This document shows, piece by piece, positions 62,550-64,000 of a DNA stretch of 64,000 nucleotides. A program made the position numbers and the translations under genes. The notes below the pieces were generated by a model that saw only the letters and a program-made list of their open reading frames with translations, was not told where the DNA came from and did no database searches. The stretch covers positions 1 through 64,000 of the forward strand of contig ONBT01000002.1 of the NCBI GenBank assembly GCA_900316075.1, read 5' to 3'. Positions within the stretch are counted from its first letter, which is position 1. Each line of letters begins with the position of its first letter. The stretch comes from an uncultured Lachnospiraceae bacterium (GTDB taxonomy: Bacteria; Bacillota; Clostridia; Lachnospirales; Lachnospiraceae).

Positions 62550-62578
62550 AATGTATCACGACATCGTGACATTTTCAA
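62550..62578 (-). promoter_or_regulatory. Promoter with embedded operator for the methylase operon
   Basis: Minus strand -35 TTGAAA (62573-62578), 17-base spacer, -10 TACATT (62550-62555). TCACGACATCGTGA (62556-62569), a perfect 6+2+6 palindrome, fills the spacer; a further ATCACGA half-site is at 62528. Confidence 0.75.
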
Positions 62579-62619
62579 TCTGCTTTCTTTGGGAAGCAGG
62601 CAGGCTTCGGCAGGCCGGC

Positions 62620-62666
62620 AAAAAAGGGTCCTGGCGGGCGCGCTAGTCCAGCGCCCGCCAGGACCC
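62620..62666 (-). terminator. Intrinsic terminator of the last aminotransferase
   Basis: Minus strand GGGTCCTGGCGGGCGC ... GCGCCCGCCAGGACCC followed by TTTTTT. Confidence 0.95.
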
Positions 62667-62701
62667 GTAAATTTCAGGAGATTTCGCGGTTTAAATTATT
62701 C

Positions 62702-63985
62702 TCATTCTCCCAGAAGCTGCTTCGCGTACACGAGACGGGCGCAGACTGCAAAGATGGCCGCTGCCTGCTTCAGGTCCTCGAGGGTGGGGAAGGACGGAGC
62801 CAGACGAATCCACTTGTCGTCCGGATCCTTGCCGTAGGGGAAGGGGGCGCCGGCACCGGTCAGAACGACGCCGCACTCCTTGGCCGCCTTGACGATGGCC
62901 TTGGCCGTATTGTCCGGGCCCTCGTAGGCGATGAAGTAGCCGCCGAGAGGCTTCTCAAACTTACCAATCCCCCGGGAGATGAGCTCGTCGTCGAGAACCT
63001 TCTCCAGGGCCTCGAACTTGGGCCGGAGAATGGCCGCATGCTTCATCATGTGGCGGATTACATTATCATGATCCTTGAGGAAGCGGGCGTGGCGAAGCTG
63101 GTTCATCTTGTCGTGACCGATGGTCTGGACCACGAGGTGACGCTTGATGTCGTCGAGATTCCGCTTTGAGGAAGCCAGGGCGGAGATGCCGCTTCCGGCG
63201 AAAGTCACCTTCGAAGTGGAGGCAAACTTATATACCATGTCCGGATGGCCGGCCGCAGCGCACTCCGAAAGGATTTCCGGAATCTGGGGCTGATTGTCCT
63301 CATATAAATAATGTACACAGTAGGCATTGTCCCAGTAAATGCGGAAGTCCTCGGCGGCCGGGGTGAGATGGGCAAAGCGGCTGACAACCTCATCGGAATA
63401 GACCGTGCCCGTGGGGTTTGCGAACTTGGGAACACACCAGATACCCTTGACGGCGGGATCATTGTTCACATACTTCTCCACCAGGTCCATGTCCGGCCCG
63501 TCTTCCTTCATCGGAATATTGATCATCTGGATATTGAAGGACTCCGTAATCTTGAAGTGGCGGTCATACCCGGGCACCGGGCAGAGGAACTTGACCTCGG
63601 GCAGGCGGCACCAGGGGGTGCTTCCGCAGACGCCGAAAAGCATGGCCCGGGCTACCGTATCGTACATGACATTGAGGGAAGAATTTCCGAATACGAAGAC
63701 ATTCTCAGGGTCGTCCTCCATCATGGAGGCCATGAGGGCCCGGGCTTCCGGAATGCCGACGGGTTCGCCGTAGTTCCGGCAGTCACTACCGTCCTGACAG
63801 ACCAGGTCTGCCTGACTGTGCAGGACGTCCAGCATGGGCATGGACAGTTCCAGCTGCTCGACCGAAGGCTTGCCCCGGGCCATGTTCAGCGAAAGGCCCC
63901 GCTTCTGATACTCGCGGTAGGCCTCTTCCAGACTCTCCTTCTCGTGGAGCAGCTCTTCCTTCGACATTTCCGTGTACTTCTTCAT
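62702..63985 (-). CDS. Aspartate-type aminotransferase (PF12897-like)
   Basis: 427 residues, PLP fold-type I. N-terminal LNMARGKPSVEQLELSMPML and RNYGEPVGIPEAR, FANPTGTVYSDE, and the PLP Lys in KFASTSKVTFAGSG near residue 255. These match the aspartate aminotransferase group related to Rv3722c. The 5' end is complete; its ribosome binding site falls just at the window end. Stop lies beside a near-copy of the AT-rich motif, two other copies are inside (63056 and 63301). Confidence 0.93.
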   Translation of the reverse strand: MKKYTEMSKEELLHEKESLEEAYREYQKRGLSLNMARGKPSVEQLELSMPMLDVLHSQADLVCQDGSDCRNYGEPVGIPEARALMASMMEDDPENVFVFGNSSLNVMYDTVARAMLFGVCGSTPWCRLPEVKFLCPVPGYDRHFKITESFNIQMINIPMKEDGPDMDLVEKYVNNDPAVKGIWCVPKFANPTGTVYSDEVVSRFAHLTPAAEDFRIYWDNAYCVHYLYEDNQPQIPEILSECAAAGHPDMVYKFASTSKVTFAGSGISALASSKRNLDDIKRHLVVQTIGHDKMNQLRHARFLKDHDNVIRHMMKHAAILRPKFEALEKVLDDELISRGIGKFEKPLGGYFIAYEGPDNTAKAIVKAAKECGVVLTGAGAPFPYGKDPDDKWIRLAPSFPTLEDLKQAAAIFAVCARLVYAKQLLGE

Positions 63986-64000
63986 TTTCTTCTTCTTTCC

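Overview
The window reads as chromosomal DNA of a GC-rich member of the Clostridia, most likely Lachnospiraceae-like. Grounds: a SCIFF (ranthipeptide) precursor next to its radical SAM maturase, a fused secDF, the ecfA1-ecfA2-ecfT-truA-rplM-rpsI order, a VanW protein, and many AGGAGG-type ribosome binding sites. This assignment is inference; there is no rRNA in the window, and the only tRNA is a tRNA-Leu. Genes are mostly on the minus strand.

Layout. 1-8.3 kb: a minus-strand operon for plant-type glycosides (alpha/beta hydrolase, AraC regulator, GH3 glycosidase, GH78 rhamnosidase cut by the window edge). 8.5-13.2 kb: a radical SAM/SPASM enzyme, then divergent patatin, CPBP protease and DMT transporter genes. 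13.2-15.4 kb: two intergenic arrays of short repeats with a 72-73 bp period flank a PD-(D/E)XK nuclease-like gene. 15.5-20 kb: an FAD protein, the AmmeMemoRadiSam pair and a third array. 20-30 kb: a second GH78 enzyme, a TPR-GGDEF protein, tRNA-Leu, a receiver protein, a membrane GDPD and a two-component system. 30-36 kb: a Cthe_2159-like surface protein with a DUF4956 partner, an SOS-type Y-family polymerase with YolD, and two AT-rich orphan genes. 36-45.6 kb: ribosomal proteins S9/L13, truA, the ECF transporter core, an aminotransferase with an Lrp regulator, a HypE-like protein and VanW. 45.7-59.2 kb: small membrane and surface proteins, serS, glyA, secDF, the SCIFF pair and a PPIase lipoprotein. 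59.2-62.6 kb: an AT-rich, decaying AlwI-type restriction-modification island. The window ends in an aspartate-type aminotransferase.

Four things stand out. (1) Three families of regularly spaced intergenic repeats have periods of 72-73, 73 and 52 bp, close to whole numbers of helical turns; the largest family brackets a nuclease-like gene. (2) An AT-rich motif, TTTAYATTAKTCATGA, recurs about 20 times, both just upstream of ribosome binding sites and inside otherwise GC-rich coding sequence. (3) The AlwI-type R gene is broken and one methylase carries APPY in place of DPPY, while the second methylase, fused to an HTH, keeps a palindromic operator inside its own promoter. (4) A LexA-like box sits on the promoter of the Y-family polymerase.

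Limits: everything was read by eye. Family names rest on remembered motifs, and no search, folding or statistics was run.
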